A stretch of 10,368 nucleotides of DNA from the NCBI GenBank assembly GCA_003503355.1, contig DOCS01000042.1, forward strand, positions 1 through 10,368, in the 5' to 3' direction. Below the pieces are notes generated by a model. That model did not search any database. It was not told the origin of the DNA and saw nothing but the letters and a program-made list of their open reading frames with translations. The DNA comes from Opitutia bacterium. GTDB lineage: Bacteria > Verrucomicrobiota > Verrucomicrobiia > Opitutales > Coraliomargaritaceae. Position 1 is the stretch's first letter; every line of letters starts with the position of its first letter. Below are positions 1 through 8,102 of this stretch, in pieces. Both the position numbers and the translations under genes were made by a program.

Positions 1-1076
1 AGGAAGCCCACACTCGCCACCAAACCAATCAGCCCGCCGAGCACACTAATCACAATCGCCTCGGCGAGAAACTGAATGAAGATATCGTGACTACGCGCAC
101 CGATTGCCTTGCGCACACCGATTTCGCGGATGCGCTCGCTGACCGATGCCAGCATGACATTCATAATACCGATCCCGCCCACCAGCAGCGAGATACCGGC
201 AATCCCGCCGAGCGAATAAGTAAAGGAATTCTCCAACTTTTTCAGCTCATTCAAACGTTCTTCCTGTGTACGAACTTCGAAGTCCTGAATCCCGCGGTGG
301 GTGCGCGTGAGCGTATTTTCCAGTTGCTCAATCAAATCAGGTAGATCGTCCACATGATCCGCCAGCACGTGGATCTGATTCACCGCATCCGTCCCCTGGT
401 AGCGACTCATCGCGGTGGTTGCCGGGATATAGTTGTAACGGTTTTGCCAATTATAGCGACTGCGCGCGCCCGGCATCGGTTTGATTTCAGCCAACTGCCC
501 GACAATCGTATACACTTGCCCGCGCAGGCGCACCTGGCGCCCCACCGCGCTGTCGAGGTCGGGAAACAATTTGTCGCGCAAATGAGTCCCGATCACCATC
601 ACTGGGCTTTTTTGGGCAATATCCAAGTCGGCGACAAAGCGCCCATATTCCAGCTCGCGCGTGCCAATATCAATCAAATCGGGCGTCACCCCATGTAGCA
701 GCGCCCCAGCCCGTTGACCGTGCGCAATAAAGCGCTCATAGCGCATATCCACAATCGGAGTGGTGTAGCCTGCCAATGGAATCGCGCGCTGTATGGCAAC
801 GACGTCACGCCACGTCATCCCCGGCGAAATCCCAGCGATATGTTGCTGTGCCTCCGGCGCTTCGGTCGGGTGCACTTCGAGCTTCAAAATGCCGCCACCT
901 TGCTCGAACGAGGCGCGCATGTTGCCGAGCATCCCTTGCACGATGCCCACCATCGAAACCAACGCCGCCACGCCCAGAATGATGCCGCTCATCGACAAAA
1001 TCGATCGCACTTTGTTGGCCCAGATTTCACGCAAGCCATTGCTGCAACCGGTATAAATATCGCCGACGAGGTTCAT
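1..1076 (-). CDS. MacB-type ABC transporter permease (3' end cut off by window edge)
   Basis: This is the inner-membrane subunit of a MacB/FtsX-type mechanotransmission ABC exporter. I translated 358 codons from the ATG at 1076 to the window edge with no stop. A first membrane helix lies at about residues 26-49. A large periplasmic domain of the MacB core type follows (about 50-285). A second helix (about 287-312) carries the family-typical GGIGIMNVML stretch at 300-309, followed by the conserved SERIREIGVRKAIGA cytoplasmic segment. A third helix starts near 335; the fourth helix should lie beyond the edge, since relatives are about 400 residues. Unlike E. coli MacB, there is no fused ATPase domain: the ATPase is the preceding gene, overlapping by 4 nt (ATGA), which suggests translational coupling. 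The start is supported by that overlap and a GGAGG 10 nt upstream. The substrate cannot be read from the sequence. Confidence 0.93.
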   Translation of the reverse strand, partial: MNLVGDIYTGCSNGLREIWANKVRSILSMSGIILGVAALVSMVGIVQGMLGNMRASFEQGGGILKLEVHPTEAPEAQQHIAGISPGMTWRDVVAIQRAIPLAGYTTPIVDMRYERFIAHGQRAGALLHGVTPDLIDIGTRELEYGRFVADLDIAQKSPVMVIGTHLRDKLFPDLDSAVGRQVRLRGQVYTIVGQLAEIKPMPGARSRYNWQNRYNYIPATTAMSRYQGTDAVNQIHVLADHVDDLPDLIEQLENTLTRTHRGIQDFEVRTQEERLNELKKLENSFTYSLGGIAGISLLVGGIGIMNVMLASVSERIREIGVRKAIGARSHDIFIQFLAEAIVISVLGGLIGLVASVGF

Positions 1077-1765
1077 GCTTTCGAGTCCTCCACAATTTTC
1101 CCGTCCTGCATCCGAATACGCCGTCCCGCATACCCAGCCACCTCGTGGTCGTGCGTCACCAGTGCCAGCGTGATGCCTTCCTCCAACAAGGAGGCAAACA
1201 GCTCCATGATCCGACCCCGGTTTTTGCTGTCCAAATTACCGGTCGGTTCATCGGCGAGAATCAGGCGCGGTTGATTAATCAACGCACGTGCAATCGCCAC
1301 GCGCTGACGCTCACCGCCCGACAGCTGACTCGGCGTATGCGCGTAGCGATGCTCCATGCCCACCCGCTCCAAAGCCGCCATGCCCAGTTCCAGCTGATTC
1401 GCCACCCGACTGCGGCTATACGTCAGCGGCAGTAGAACATTGTCCAGCACACTCAAGCGCGGCAGCAAGTTAAACGACTGAAATACAAAACCAATGCGAC
1501 TGGCCCTCAAATCCGCACGAGCGGCACCGTTAATCCGCGTCACATCCTTGCCCTCAAACTCCATGCGCCCTGCCGTCGGGCTGTCCATAAAGCCAAGCAG
1601 GTGCATCAAGGTCGACTTGCCCGAACCAGAGCTGCCAATCACTGCGATAAACTCACGATCTTCAATCGTCAGATCGACGCCATCGAGGGCATTCACCTGC
1701 TCGCTGCCGACGGTGTAAGTACGCCGCAAATCCGACAGCTTAAAGATGGTATCAGGCTCAGTCAT
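1073..1765 (-). CDS. ABC transporter ATP-binding protein, MacB/LolD-type
   Basis: This is the cytoplasmic ATPase that powers the adjacent permease. In the 230-residue product the Walker A motif is GSSGSGKST (44-52), the Q-loop is Q96, the signature is LSGGE (148-152), Walker B is LILADEP (168-174) followed by TGNLDS, and the H-loop His is H205. The TGNLDS sequence and the overall length are typical of the LolD/MacB/FtsE group. I chose the ATG at 1765, 8 nt inside the end of the adaptor gene. A GTG 15 nt further upstream (1780) would add five residues (HSVRM context) and would deepen the overlap to 23 nt; neither start has a clear Shine-Dalgarno motif. The gene sits third in the efflux operon and ends in an ATGA overlap with the permease start. 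LolD is the main alternative, but the adaptor and TolC-like neighbours favour a MacAB-TolC-type exporter. Confidence 0.95.
   Translation of the reverse strand: MTEPDTIFKLSDLRRTYTVGSEQVNALDGVDLTIEDREFIAVIGSSGSGKSTLMHLLGFMDSPTAGRMEFEGKDVTRINGAARADLRASRIGFVFQSFNLLPRLSVLDNVLLPLTYSRSRVANQLELGMAALERVGMEHRYAHTPSQLSGGERQRVAIARALINQPRLILADEPTGNLDSKNRGRIMELFASLLEEGITLALVTHDHEVAGYAGRRIRMQDGKIVEDSKA
1087..1091 (-). promoter_or_regulatory. Shine-Dalgarno-like GGAGG for the permease
   Basis: On the minus strand GGAGG lies inside the last codons of the ATPase gene, 10 nt before the permease ATG. It is the only convincing Shine-Dalgarno match I see before any of the nine gene starts read here. The spacing is slightly longer than ideal, and the motif is also part of the coding sequence (Val-Glu-Asp codons), so its role is plausible but not proven. 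Confidence 0.4.
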
Positions 1766-2843
1766 TCTGACGGAATGCACGGGGACGGCTCAGGGCGATA
1801 ACATCCCCCTCCGCCACGCCCGATGTGATTTCGATATACTGTAAATTATTAATCCCGATCTCGACGCTGCGCTGCTGCCAAGCCTCGCCGTTTTTCACAA
1901 ACACATAGCTGCTGCCATCCTCCGCACTGAAGACCCCCGAAAGCAGCACAGAGACCGCAGCCTCGACGGAATCGACCGGCACATCCACGGTGGCGCTGAT
2001 CCCTGGGCGCACACGCGCATCCGTCGCTTCAAACAACACTTCAATCGGAAACACCCGCACACTGCCGTCTTTGCGCGCAGACAGCGCGATCACGCCAATC
2101 TCACCATCCAGCTGAAAGCCCGGAATCGCATCGAAACGCAGCTGCGCCAGTTGCCCCAGGCTCAGGCGCTCGATATCCACTTCATTAATATCGGCCTCCA
2201 TGTAGAGCTCTTTCAACTGCGCGATGGTCAACAGATCCGTGCCATTGGAAACAGAGGTCGCTCCGGAAATCACTTCGCCATCCACCACATCGAGACGCGT
2301 CACGATCCCGTCGTGCGGCGCGAGAATGGTGGTTTTGGACAGATCTTCCGCGGCATCATCCAGGCGGGCTTGCGCAATTTCCAAGTTCAATTGAGCCAAC
2401 TGGTAATCCGTCTGCGCATCGAGATACTCTTTCTCGCCGACAAACTGCTTTGCGAATAATTCCTTGAGCCGCTGGAAATTACGCTCCGCCTTGTCCAGCC
2501 GCAGTTGTTCGGCCTGCAAACTGCGTTCCGCCTCGCGTACTCGGGTCTCCAAACTGGTGCGGTCGAGCTCCAGCAACGGATCGCCCTTGCGCACCGCAGC
2601 GCCCTCTTTCACTTTCACGATTGTAATCCGACCGCTGATTTCGGACTTCACGATACTGTTCAGCAACGGCAGCACCTCGCCGCTGGCGGATACCACCGAC
2701 TCCAAGTCGCGGCGCTTGGAGATATCGGTTCGAATGCGTTGAGCCTTCTTGGCATCGCCTTGTTCGGAAAGATAGGTAAACAGCTGATAGCCGCCGCCAC
2801 CTAGGAGGCCCAACACCACAAGTGTAATGATAAAACGTTTCAT
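1758..2843 (-). CDS. HlyD/MacA-type periplasmic adaptor (membrane fusion) protein
   Basis: This 361-residue protein should link the inner-membrane ABC permease to the outer-membrane channel. Residues 4-24 form an N-terminal membrane anchor or signal (basic MKR, then hydrophobic, then a GGGG run). The first half of a biotinyl-lipoyl-like domain spans about 54-94 (SGEV to LLELD). A charged, heptad-like helical hairpin spans about 96-170. The second lipoyl half, about 171-196, contains the typical APHDGIV segment. Beta-barrel and membrane-proximal domains follow to the C terminus, including a VRPGISATVDVPV stretch. Length and domain order match MacA/HlyD-family adaptors. The ATG lies 9 nt after the outer-membrane channel gene's stop, and the end overlaps the ATPase start by 8 nt, so the three are very likely one transcript. 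No Shine-Dalgarno is seen. An RND-pump adaptor is the alternative by family, but the adjoining ABC genes make the ABC assignment strong. Confidence 0.94.
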   Translation of the reverse strand: MKRFIITLVVLGLLGGGGYQLFTYLSEQGDAKKAQRIRTDISKRRDLESVVSASGEVLPLLNSIVKSEISGRITIVKVKEGAAVRKGDPLLELDRTSLETRVREAERSLQAEQLRLDKAERNFQRLKELFAKQFVGEKEYLDAQTDYQLAQLNLEIAQARLDDAAEDLSKTTILAPHDGIVTRLDVVDGEVISGATSVSNGTDLLTIAQLKELYMEADINEVDIERLSLGQLAQLRFDAIPGFQLDGEIGVIALSARKDGSVRVFPIEVLFEATDARVRPGISATVDVPVDSVEAAVSVLLSGVFSAEDGSSYVFVKNGEAWQQRSVEIGINNLQYIEITSGVAEGDVIALSRPRAFRQND

Positions 2844-2852
2844 TTAAAAAGA

Positions 2853-4424
2853 TCAGGAATCAGGGGATAAAATTGAGCTACCTTGGGGATGTGCCTCGAG
2901 ATCGGGTGCCTCTGAAAGGCCTTCCATACTTTGCCAGCTAAAGCCATTGCGCGCCAAGATCGTGCCATCCACTCGGCTCAAGCGCACGGTCGCACGCAGG
3001 GTATCAATCATCGCGGATAAATGCTTACTGCGTGCCCGGTCGAAATCGCGTTGCGCCTCCAGCACTTGACGGTACGCAACCAACCCCGCCCCGTAGCGGG
3101 CACGCGCCTGCTCAAAGGCTTGCTGGTTCAACTCGAGTGACTTGCGAGTGACTGCGATGCGTTGCTGCCCGGCATTCACCGCCCGCCAGGCAGTGCGTGC
3201 CGCGAGCGCTTTCTGCTGCTTAATCGCATACAAGCGCACCGTCTCGCGCGCCACATTCCGATTCGCCTGACGCACCCCCGCGCGCGCCTCGCGCAAGCCC
3301 CACGGAAAACGCAACTCCAGCCCGACAGTCCAGTCGTAGCCCTGCGCCTGGTAAGCATCCCGGTAGGCGCGCGCTCCATCGGAATCACGCCCGGTGTAGT
3401 TGACACCTGCAGTCAGATCGAGATCCGGCCGGGTCGCGTCTTCAGCCAGCATTTTATTAATACGCTGCACTTCGAGCGCTCGTTGCTGCGCCTGCGCATC
3501 GGCATCCGATAAAATTGTATCGCGCACAATCACATCCAGCGGACGCGCAGCCGACAATTCCGAGGGCAGCGGACGCACCGCTATCTCATCCTCCAAAGCA
3601 TCTAGGAAAGAATGCGTCGCCATCTGTTCGCGCAACAAATCGGCCGTATCTTCGATCGCTCGCTCGGCTTGAATCACATCTTCCTGCTGGCTCACCAACT
3701 CCGTCTCCGCTTGCAACACTTCCAGCGGTGTCACCAAACCCAACTTTTCGCGCTCACGATTCTCTTCAAGCAAATTTTCCGCCAATTGTACGCTGGAGGC
3801 GATCAACGCCAACTCCGCCCGCGCGTGGGCGACATTCCAATAAGCAATTTCGGTCTTTGCGATCACATCGAGGATCTCCGTGCGCAGTTCAAATACCGAC
3901 TGATCCGCGGCGACACGGGCGCGCGCGATCGGCGCCAAGTTGACCGTCCCCCCGGCGTCTTTCCACAGCGGCTGCCGCACCGAAAGGCCGACATCGGTCG
4001 CGTAGTCTGGATTACGCGCGGCATTGTTATTCGAACTACTACGCCCAATCCCGGTATCCAGGGTAACCTTGGCCCCGCTCGAAAGGCGTTTCTCCACTCC
4101 GATCCGTGAACGACGGCGCTCGCTTTCCGGCACCGATGCGGAGTCGAGCGTACTACTCGATGCCGCAGCCACCGACTCGCTGCGTGACGTTGAGCCGAAC
4201 AGCTCGACATCGAACGCGGCCTGCTCGATGACCACCGCATCCAAGGCATTGGCTGGGCGATAACGCGCGGCAATCAGCCCAAGGTTATTCGCCAACGCTT
4301 GATCAATCGCCGCTTCCAAGTGCAACACATCGGCTGCATCGGTAGAGCTGACGCCACCGGCAACACTCAGCCGCGACAGACAGAGGCAAGCGATGAAGAG
4401 GCAATTTGTGGGACGAATAAACAT
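2853..4424 (-). CDS. TolC-family outer-membrane efflux protein
   Basis: This is the outer-membrane channel of the tripartite exporter. From the ATG at 4424 the product is 523 residues, somewhat longer than E. coli TolC (493 with signal). A signal peptide is likely at about 1-24: a short N-region, a hydrophobic stretch with three Cys, then a VAGG cleavage zone. Two long helical OEP-type repeats follow. The first includes VRQPLWKDAG (149-158) and helices at about 165-270. The second follows a short strand (WTVGLELRFPWG, 365-376) with helices at about 377-485, including the ARYGAGLVAYRQVLEAQRD segment typical of the family. Unusual points are a Ser-rich, low-complexity stretch (about 82-102), an Asn/Ser patch near 129-137 and a C-terminal tail after 490 without clear structure. 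An upstream in-frame TTG at 4442 is possible but would put polar residues and a second Met before the signal; I prefer the ATG. It is the first gene of the operon. Confidence 0.94.
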   Translation of the reverse strand: MFIRPTNCLFIACLCLSRLSVAGGVSSTDAADVLHLEAAIDQALANNLGLIAARYRPANALDAVVIEQAAFDVELFGSTSRSESVAAASSSTLDSASVPESERRRSRIGVEKRLSSGAKVTLDTGIGRSSSNNNAARNPDYATDVGLSVRQPLWKDAGGTVNLAPIARARVAADQSVFELRTEILDVIAKTEIAYWNVAHARAELALIASSVQLAENLLEENREREKLGLVTPLEVLQAETELVSQQEDVIQAERAIEDTADLLREQMATHSFLDALEDEIAVRPLPSELSAARPLDVIVRDTILSDADAQAQQRALEVQRINKMLAEDATRPDLDLTAGVNYTGRDSDGARAYRDAYQAQGYDWTVGLELRFPWGLREARAGVRQANRNVARETVRLYAIKQQKALAARTAWRAVNAGQQRIAVTRKSLELNQQAFEQARARYGAGLVAYRQVLEAQRDFDRARSKHLSAMIDTLRATVRLSRVDGTILARNGFSWQSMEGLSEAPDLEAHPQGSSILSPDS

Positions 4425-4497
4425 GAGAAGCACTGAGATCAAACGACGCTCGCAACAGTTCTGTGAAAGCCGCCGACAATCAAGCTATTGTGCCGAG

Positions 4498-4554
4498 AAA
4501 AAAAAGGTTAACTACGCAGCGTTCAGACGTAGCAAACTGCGCCGCGTCGGGCGC
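4498..4554 (-). terminator. Terminator-like element after the PHP gene
   Basis: Reading the minus strand after the PHP stop codon there is a GC-only 5-bp hairpin (arms 4550-4554 and 4539-4543, 6-nt loop). A second 5-bp hairpin follows (arms 4528-4532 and 4512-4516, plus one T-G pair), then TTAACC, then a run of eight T (4505-4498). The T run and its place between two transcription units suggest intrinsic termination. However, the stems are short and the nearer one is 6 nt from the T run, so this is a moderate call. The same 138-bp gap (4425-4562) must also hold the promoter of the efflux operon, for which I found no convincing -35/-10 pair. Confidence 0.4.
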
Positions 4555-4562
4555 CATCTGCC

Positions 4563-5384
4563 TCAATCCCACTGCGGCATATCAATCCGAATGCGCTCTC
4601 GCCCTCGGAAGTAGTGCAGATCCTTAAAGCCCTTAGCGCGCAGCATCGGCTGAACGGTATCAAAAAACTGCCCGACCGAGCTAGGGCGGTGCGAGTCCGA
4701 GCCAATGGTCAACTTCACGCCAAGCTCACTGGCCCAGTCCAGGATCAGCGGGTCCGGGTGCACCTCGAAGGCGCCTTTGGTGAGACCGCTGGTGTTGACC
4801 TCCATACAGATATCCTCGTCCACCACAGCCTGCAGAAAACCACGAATCACTTCCTCGTGCTCTGCCGGGTTGAACTCATTGACCACGCCATAGGTGCGGA
4901 TCACATCTGGATGCGACATACTGTCATAGCGCCCCGACTGCGCGCCGTCTTTCAAATGTCTAAAGTAGCTGTCGATCCGCATAAAGTCGTCGTTCACCTT
5001 ATGCGCCCTCAGCCAAGTGATATAACTGAAACACTGCGCATGCAGCGACCCCAGCACAAAATCCCATTCATACTCGGCGAGAATCTCGTCCATTGGCGCC
5101 ATATGCGCCTCGTCTGGATAGACCTCGGCCTCAATCCCACACAGTACTTCGACACCGAACTCCTTAGCTCGCTTGCGGGTATCCTTCACCAGCGCACGGT
5201 ACTGATCGAGCTGATCGCGGCGCATGCGGATCCCCTGCTGCCCAAACGCTTGCCACTCCATCGGAATGTGACAGGTAATCGTCATCACATCAATTCCCTG
5301 CTTCGCAGCCGCCTTGGCATACTCAATCGGCGAACCAATCGCATGCCCGCAGAGGATGGTGTGCATATGGGAATCGACGCGCAT
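4563..5384 (-). CDS. PHP-domain phosphoesterase, histidinol-phosphatase (HisJ/HisK) type
   Basis: This is a 273-residue cytoplasmic metal-dependent phosphoesterase. The likely reaction is L-histidinol phosphate to L-histidinol (EC 3.1.3.15), by family resemblance. Visible metal-site residues of the PHP fold are H6 and H8 (DSHMH), H14, H39, E85 (GIEAE), H115 (GSLH), H158 (SHPD), and D230 and H232 (GSDSH). Length matches HisJ-type enzymes (about 260-280). The usual acidic residue before the third metal His (TDH or SDH) is Cys here (TCH, 37-39), which is unusual. There are no other histidine-pathway genes nearby, so the in vivo substrate is uncertain; other PHP phosphoesterases are possible. The ATG at 5384 lies 38 nt after the pdxH stop, consistent with co-transcription. 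No Shine-Dalgarno is seen. Confidence 0.85.
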   Translation of the reverse strand: MRVDSHMHTILCGHAIGSPIEYAKAAAKQGIDVMTITCHIPMEWQAFGQQGIRMRRDQLDQYRALVKDTRKRAKEFGVEVLCGIEAEVYPDEAHMAPMDEILAEYEWDFVLGSLHAQCFSYITWLRAHKVNDDFMRIDSYFRHLKDGAQSGRYDSMSHPDVIRTYGVVNEFNPAEHEEVIRGFLQAVVDEDICMEVNTSGLTKGAFEVHPDPLILDWASELGVKLTIGSDSHRPSSVGQFFDTVQPMLRAKGFKDLHYFRGRERIRIDMPQWD

Positions 5385-5422
5385 AAGAGAGTGGGCAGTT
5401 TAAACAGTGAAATACGAGTTTA

Positions 5423-6064
5423 CTACGGAGCCAAACGCTCAATCGACCAAAGGTTATCCGCATTGCGACGATACATGAAACGATCATGCAAACGCCCGCC
5501 CCCGCCTTGCCAAAATTCAAAGGTCTCCGGCACGATGCGATAACCGCCCCAGTTATCCGGCAGCGGCACTTCCCCGTCAGCAAACTTGCGCTTCATCTGA
5601 TCGAGCTTTGCCTCCAAAATTTGACGCGATGAAATAACTTTACTCTGCGGCGAGCTCCAGGCGCCGAGTCGACTGGCCAGTGGACGTGAGATAAAATACT
5701 TCAGAGCCTCGACTTTCGAGACACGCTCCACCCGTCCTGTCACATTGATCTGACGTTGCAGCGGCAACCACAGGAAATTGGCAGACACCTTCGGGTTCGC
5801 CTCCAACTCGCCTGCTTTGCGACTTTCGTAGTTGGTATAGAAAACCAGGCCACGCTCGGAAAAACCCTTCAACAACACCACACGCGTCGAGGGTTGCCCC
5901 TCAGGACTCACCGTCGCGAGGCACATCGCATTCGGCTCTAACACTTCGCATTGCTCGGCTTCACCAAACCATTTTTCAAACTGGGCAAACGGGCTGGTGG
6001 CCAGATCGCCGCTACGCAGCGCATGCTTGGTGTAATCTGCTCTAAGGTCGGAAAGATGTTTCAT
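5423..6064 (-). CDS. pdxH: Pyridoxamine/pyridoxine 5'-phosphate oxidase
   Basis: This FMN enzyme (EC 1.4.3.5) oxidises pyridoxine or pyridoxamine 5'-phosphate to pyridoxal 5'-phosphate, the last step of B6 synthesis and salvage. The 213-residue product matches the family length (E. coli 218). Conserved blocks appear in order: [10 protein letters not shown] (59-68, FMN contact), [10 protein letters not shown] (75-84), [15 protein letters not shown] (102-116), [16 protein letters not shown] (126-141), [17 protein letters not shown] (172-188) and RLHDRF (191-196), ending in the typical ERLAP. R191 and H193 correspond to the E. coli active-site Arg197 and His199. It ends with tandem stops (TAG TAA). 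It is preceded 76 nt upstream by trxB and followed 38 nt downstream by the PHP gene, all on the minus strand. No Shine-Dalgarno is seen before the ATG. Confidence 0.97.
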   Translation of the reverse strand: MKHLSDLRADYTKHALRSGDLATSPFAQFEKWFGEAEQCEVLEPNAMCLATVSPEGQPSTRVVLLKGFSERGLVFYTNYESRKAGELEANPKVSANFLWLPLQRQINVTGRVERVSKVEALKYFISRPLASRLGAWSSPQSKVISSRQILEAKLDQMKRKFADGEVPLPDNWGGYRIVPETFEFWQGGGGRLHDRFMYRRNADNLWSIERLAP

Positions 6065-6083
6065 CGTATGAGTGTAATGGTGA

Positions 6084-6134
6084 GAAAGTAAAAGGTGAGA
6101 TGATCGTCAGCTACTTTAAGACCTTCGTACTTTC
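6084..6134 (-). other. Imperfect inverted repeat between trxB and pdxH
   Basis: In the 76-nt gap, GAAAGTA (6084-6090) is complementary to TACTTTC (6128-6134), and AGGT (6093-6096) to ACCT (6121-6124). This gives an 11-bp stem with a small internal loop and a 24-nt terminal loop in the trxB transcript. No T run follows on the minus strand. It could partly stop or process the trxB transcript before pdxH, or be chance. Confidence 0.3.
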
Positions 6135-6140
6135 AAACTT

Positions 6141-7067
6141 CTAGAGTTCCGACAAATAGCGTTCGGCTTCGATCGCGGCTTGGCAGCCCATACCCGCAGC
6201 AGTGATCGCCTGACGATACACGTGATCGACACAGTCGCCCGCCGCAAAGAAACCAGCATGCTCGGTCTTCACCTGACTGCCTGCATTCGGAATAATGTAG
6301 CCGTCCCCGTCGCGCTCCAGCACACCTTCAACAAAGTCGGTGTTCGGGATGTGGCCGATCGCGATGAAGGCCCCCTTACAAGGGATCTCACGCTCCTCGC
6401 CAGACTTGGCATCTTTGACGCGAATCGCACGGGTAAAGCCTTTCTCATCCGCAAGAATCTCCTGCGGCAACGAGTTCCACGCCATTTCAATCTTCGGATG
6501 CGAAGTCGCACGGTCCGCCATAATCTGCGAAGCACGCAACGCATCACGACGGTGAATCAAAGTCACCTTTGAGCAAAAACGGGTCAGGAACAGGGCCTCT
6601 TCGGCAGCAGAATCACCGCCACCAACAACAACCACCTCCATATCACGGTAGAACGCACCATCACAAGTCGCACAAGTAGTCACGCCCTTGCCACCGAACA
6701 TTTCCAGCTCGCCCGGCACGCCGATCAGACGCGGACGCGCACCGGTCGCCACGATCACCGTCTTCGCTTCGTACACCTTGTCGCCCGCGTACAGCTTCTT
6801 CACATCCCCCTCAAGCTCGATCTTATCGACCTTGGCATGCTCGTAACGCGCACCGAACTTGGCCGCCTGCTTGCGCAGATTGTCCATCATAGTGTAGCCG
6901 TCGATCCCCTCAGGGAAGCCAGGAAAATTCTCCACTTCAGATGTGGTGGTCAGCTGCCCGCCGGGCTGAGTGCCTTCCAGCACCAAAGGGCTCAATTGGG
7001 CACGGCCAGTGTAAATTGCTGCAGTAAGTCCGGCACAACCGGTTCCTAAAATGATGACGTCTTCCAT
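6141..7067 (-). CDS. trxB: Thioredoxin reductase (NADPH)
   Basis: This is a cytoplasmic FAD enzyme (EC 1.8.1.9) that passes electrons from NADPH to thioredoxin. The 308-residue length is typical of the low-molecular-weight bacterial type. The FAD-binding Rossmann motif is at 8-13 (GTGCAG) and TQPGGQL at 33-39. A second FAD-domain segment is [10 protein letters not shown] (104-113). The redox-active CATC is C132-C135. The NADPH motif is [10 protein letters not shown] (149-158), followed by HRRD (172-175). The C-terminal FAD motif GFFAAGDC (272-279) is followed by [10 protein letters not shown]. In the first motif the common GSGPAG is GTGCAG, with Cys11 in the usual Pro place. The reading frame stays open far upstream, antisense to the TatD gene, but homology begins exactly at the ATG at 7067. 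It is the likely first gene of trxB-pdxH-PHP. Confidence 0.97.
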   Translation of the reverse strand: MEDVIILGTGCAGLTAAIYTGRAQLSPLVLEGTQPGGQLTTTSEVENFPGFPEGIDGYTMMDNLRKQAAKFGARYEHAKVDKIELEGDVKKLYAGDKVYEAKTVIVATGARPRLIGVPGELEMFGGKGVTTCATCDGAFYRDMEVVVVGGGDSAAEEALFLTRFCSKVTLIHRRDALRASQIMADRATSHPKIEMAWNSLPQEILADEKGFTRAIRVKDAKSGEEREIPCKGAFIAIGHIPNTDFVEGVLERDGDGYIIPNAGSQVKTEHAGFFAAGDCVDHVYRQAITAAGMGCQAAIEAERYLSEL

Positions 7068-7298
7068 GGTAATATGTACAGTATAGAGGTAGCTAAAGCT
7101 TAGAGACGATGGAGCCGACCATTTTATTCTCAAGAATTTTCGCAAAGGAAACTGCTGTACGTCGCCGACCGATCCAAAGCACCGTAGGGCGCGTGCTTGC
7201 ACGCCGCCGCACGATCCCACGCACCACCGAACCGGATTGTTCCAACCCATCACACTTTCAGCCTTTCCGTTTCTCAAAAACTGATCACTTTCCCCTCC
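7068..7298. promoter_or_regulatory. Divergent intergenic region between trxB and the TatD-family gene
   Basis: These 231 bp separate two outward-facing gene starts, so they should hold both promoters. For trxB the minus strand has TATACT (7080-7085), a 5/6 match to a -10 box, but no good -35, and it would leave only about a 6-nt leader. An AT-rich palindrome, ATTCT-CA-AGAAT, lies at 7126-7137, and a GC-rich palindrome at 7191-7204. I saw no clear promoter for the TatD gene and no Shine-Dalgarno before either start. Confidence 0.45.
7188..7208. repeat. GC-rich palindrome in the divergent region
   Basis: GCGTGC-TT-GCACGC (7191-7204) is a perfect 6-bp inverted repeat with a 2-nt centre. GGC (7188-7190) can pair with GCC (7206-7208) past one bulged C, extending it to 9 bp. 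It lies about 120 bp from trxB and 95 bp from the TatD gene. It could be an operator for a dimeric regulator or a hairpin; no function is shown. Confidence 0.4.
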
Positions 7299-8096
7299 AT
7301 GGAATTGATCGACAGCCACTGCCATCTGAAAGGCTTCAAAGACAAAGGCGAGTTGGACGCGGTACTCGAACGCGCCCACACAGCCGGCGTGCAGCGCTTC
7401 ATCACGGTCGGCACCTCGCCGAAAGACTGGGTAGCCTACCGCGAAATGAGCGCCGCCTACGCCGGAAAAATCGACTATACCGTCGGTCTGCACCCGTGCT
7501 ACGTCGATGCGGAATGGCGCGATGCGGTCAGCCACCTTTCGACCTTCTTCATGCCGCCACATGCCCCAGTCGCCCTGGGCGAAATCGGGCTGGACTATTT
7601 CCACCTGCCCAAAGATACGATCGAAGCGGGCGAATGCATGCTCCATCAGGAAGCCGCCTTTCGCCAGCAACTCATGCTCGCGGATGAGCTCGACTGCCCG
7701 ATTATCATCCACAGCCGCAATGCCTTCGACGACAGCGTACGCATGATCGACGAGTCCGGCGTGAATTGGGCGCGCGTGGTATTCCACTGTTTCACCTACG
7801 GCCCGGCGGAAATGGCACAGATCAACGAGCGCGGCGGACGCGGCTCCTTCACCGGCGTGGTCACCTATAAAAATGCACCCGACATCCGCGAGGCGTTGCG
7901 CGTGCAAGGCATCGACCAACTGATGCTGGAGACCGACTGCCCCTACCTGACGCCCGAACCGCATCGCGGCAAGCCGAACGAGCCCGCCTACCTGGCCGAC
8001 ATCGCAACGCGTTGCGCCGAGGCATTAGCCCTTTCGCCCGAAGCACTCAGCGCGCACACCACGGCCAACACCAAGGCCTTCTTCAACTTAACCTAA
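7299..8096 (+). CDS. TatD-family metal-dependent hydrolase
   Basis: This 265-residue TIM-barrel metallohydrolase belongs to the TatD/YcfH family; members have been reported as 3'-5' exonucleases or deoxyribonucleases acting in DNA repair or turnover. Family length is about 255-270. Metal-site residues are visible: H7 and H9 (DSHCH), E95 (GEIGLDY, 94-100), H138 (IIHSR), H163 (FHCF) and D213 (ETDCPYL). The C-terminal [19 protein letters not shown] block is classic for the family. The frame is open upstream to a TTG at 7197, but the conserved N terminus begins at the ATG at 7299, so I reject the 34-residue extension. The start has no Shine-Dalgarno. The stop is 6 nt before the repeat-protein gene, which suggests one transcript. 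Which paralogue (TatD or YcfH) it is cannot be told, so no symbol is given. Confidence 0.95.
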   Translation: MELIDSHCHLKGFKDKGELDAVLERAHTAGVQRFITVGTSPKDWVAYREMSAAYAGKIDYTVGLHPCYVDAEWRDAVSHLSTFFMPPHAPVALGEIGLDYFHLPKDTIEAGECMLHQEAAFRQQLMLADELDCPIIIHSRNAFDDSVRMIDESGVNWARVVFHCFTYGPAEMAQINERGGRGSFTGVVTYKNAPDIREALRVQGIDQLMLETDCPYLTPEPHRGKPNEPAYLADIATRCAEALALSPEALSAHTTANTKAFFNLT

Positions 8097-8102
8097 TCCA
8101 CC

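Noticed and set aside
87..1274. Plus-strand open frames across the permease region
   Set aside because: The minus-strand permease is continuous from 1076 to the edge with clear MacB/FtsX motifs; the plus frames are fragmentary and low in family features.
4425..4500. Promoter for the efflux operon
   Set aside because: Candidates such as TTGATT on the minus strand lack a partner -10 box at proper spacing, so I list none.
4614..5543. 309-codon plus-strand open frame
   Set aside because: It is antisense to the PHP gene and the end of pdxH, both of which have full family motifs; its translation shows no recognisable domain.
7197..7298. TTG-initiated N-terminal extension of the TatD-family protein
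   Set aside because: The extra 34 residues match no family feature, and the conserved N terminus starts at the ATG at 7299.
7068..7964. Long open extension upstream of trxB in the same frame, giving a 607-residue reading frame
   Set aside because: It lies antisense to the well-supported TatD-family gene, and TrxB homology begins at the ATG at 7067.
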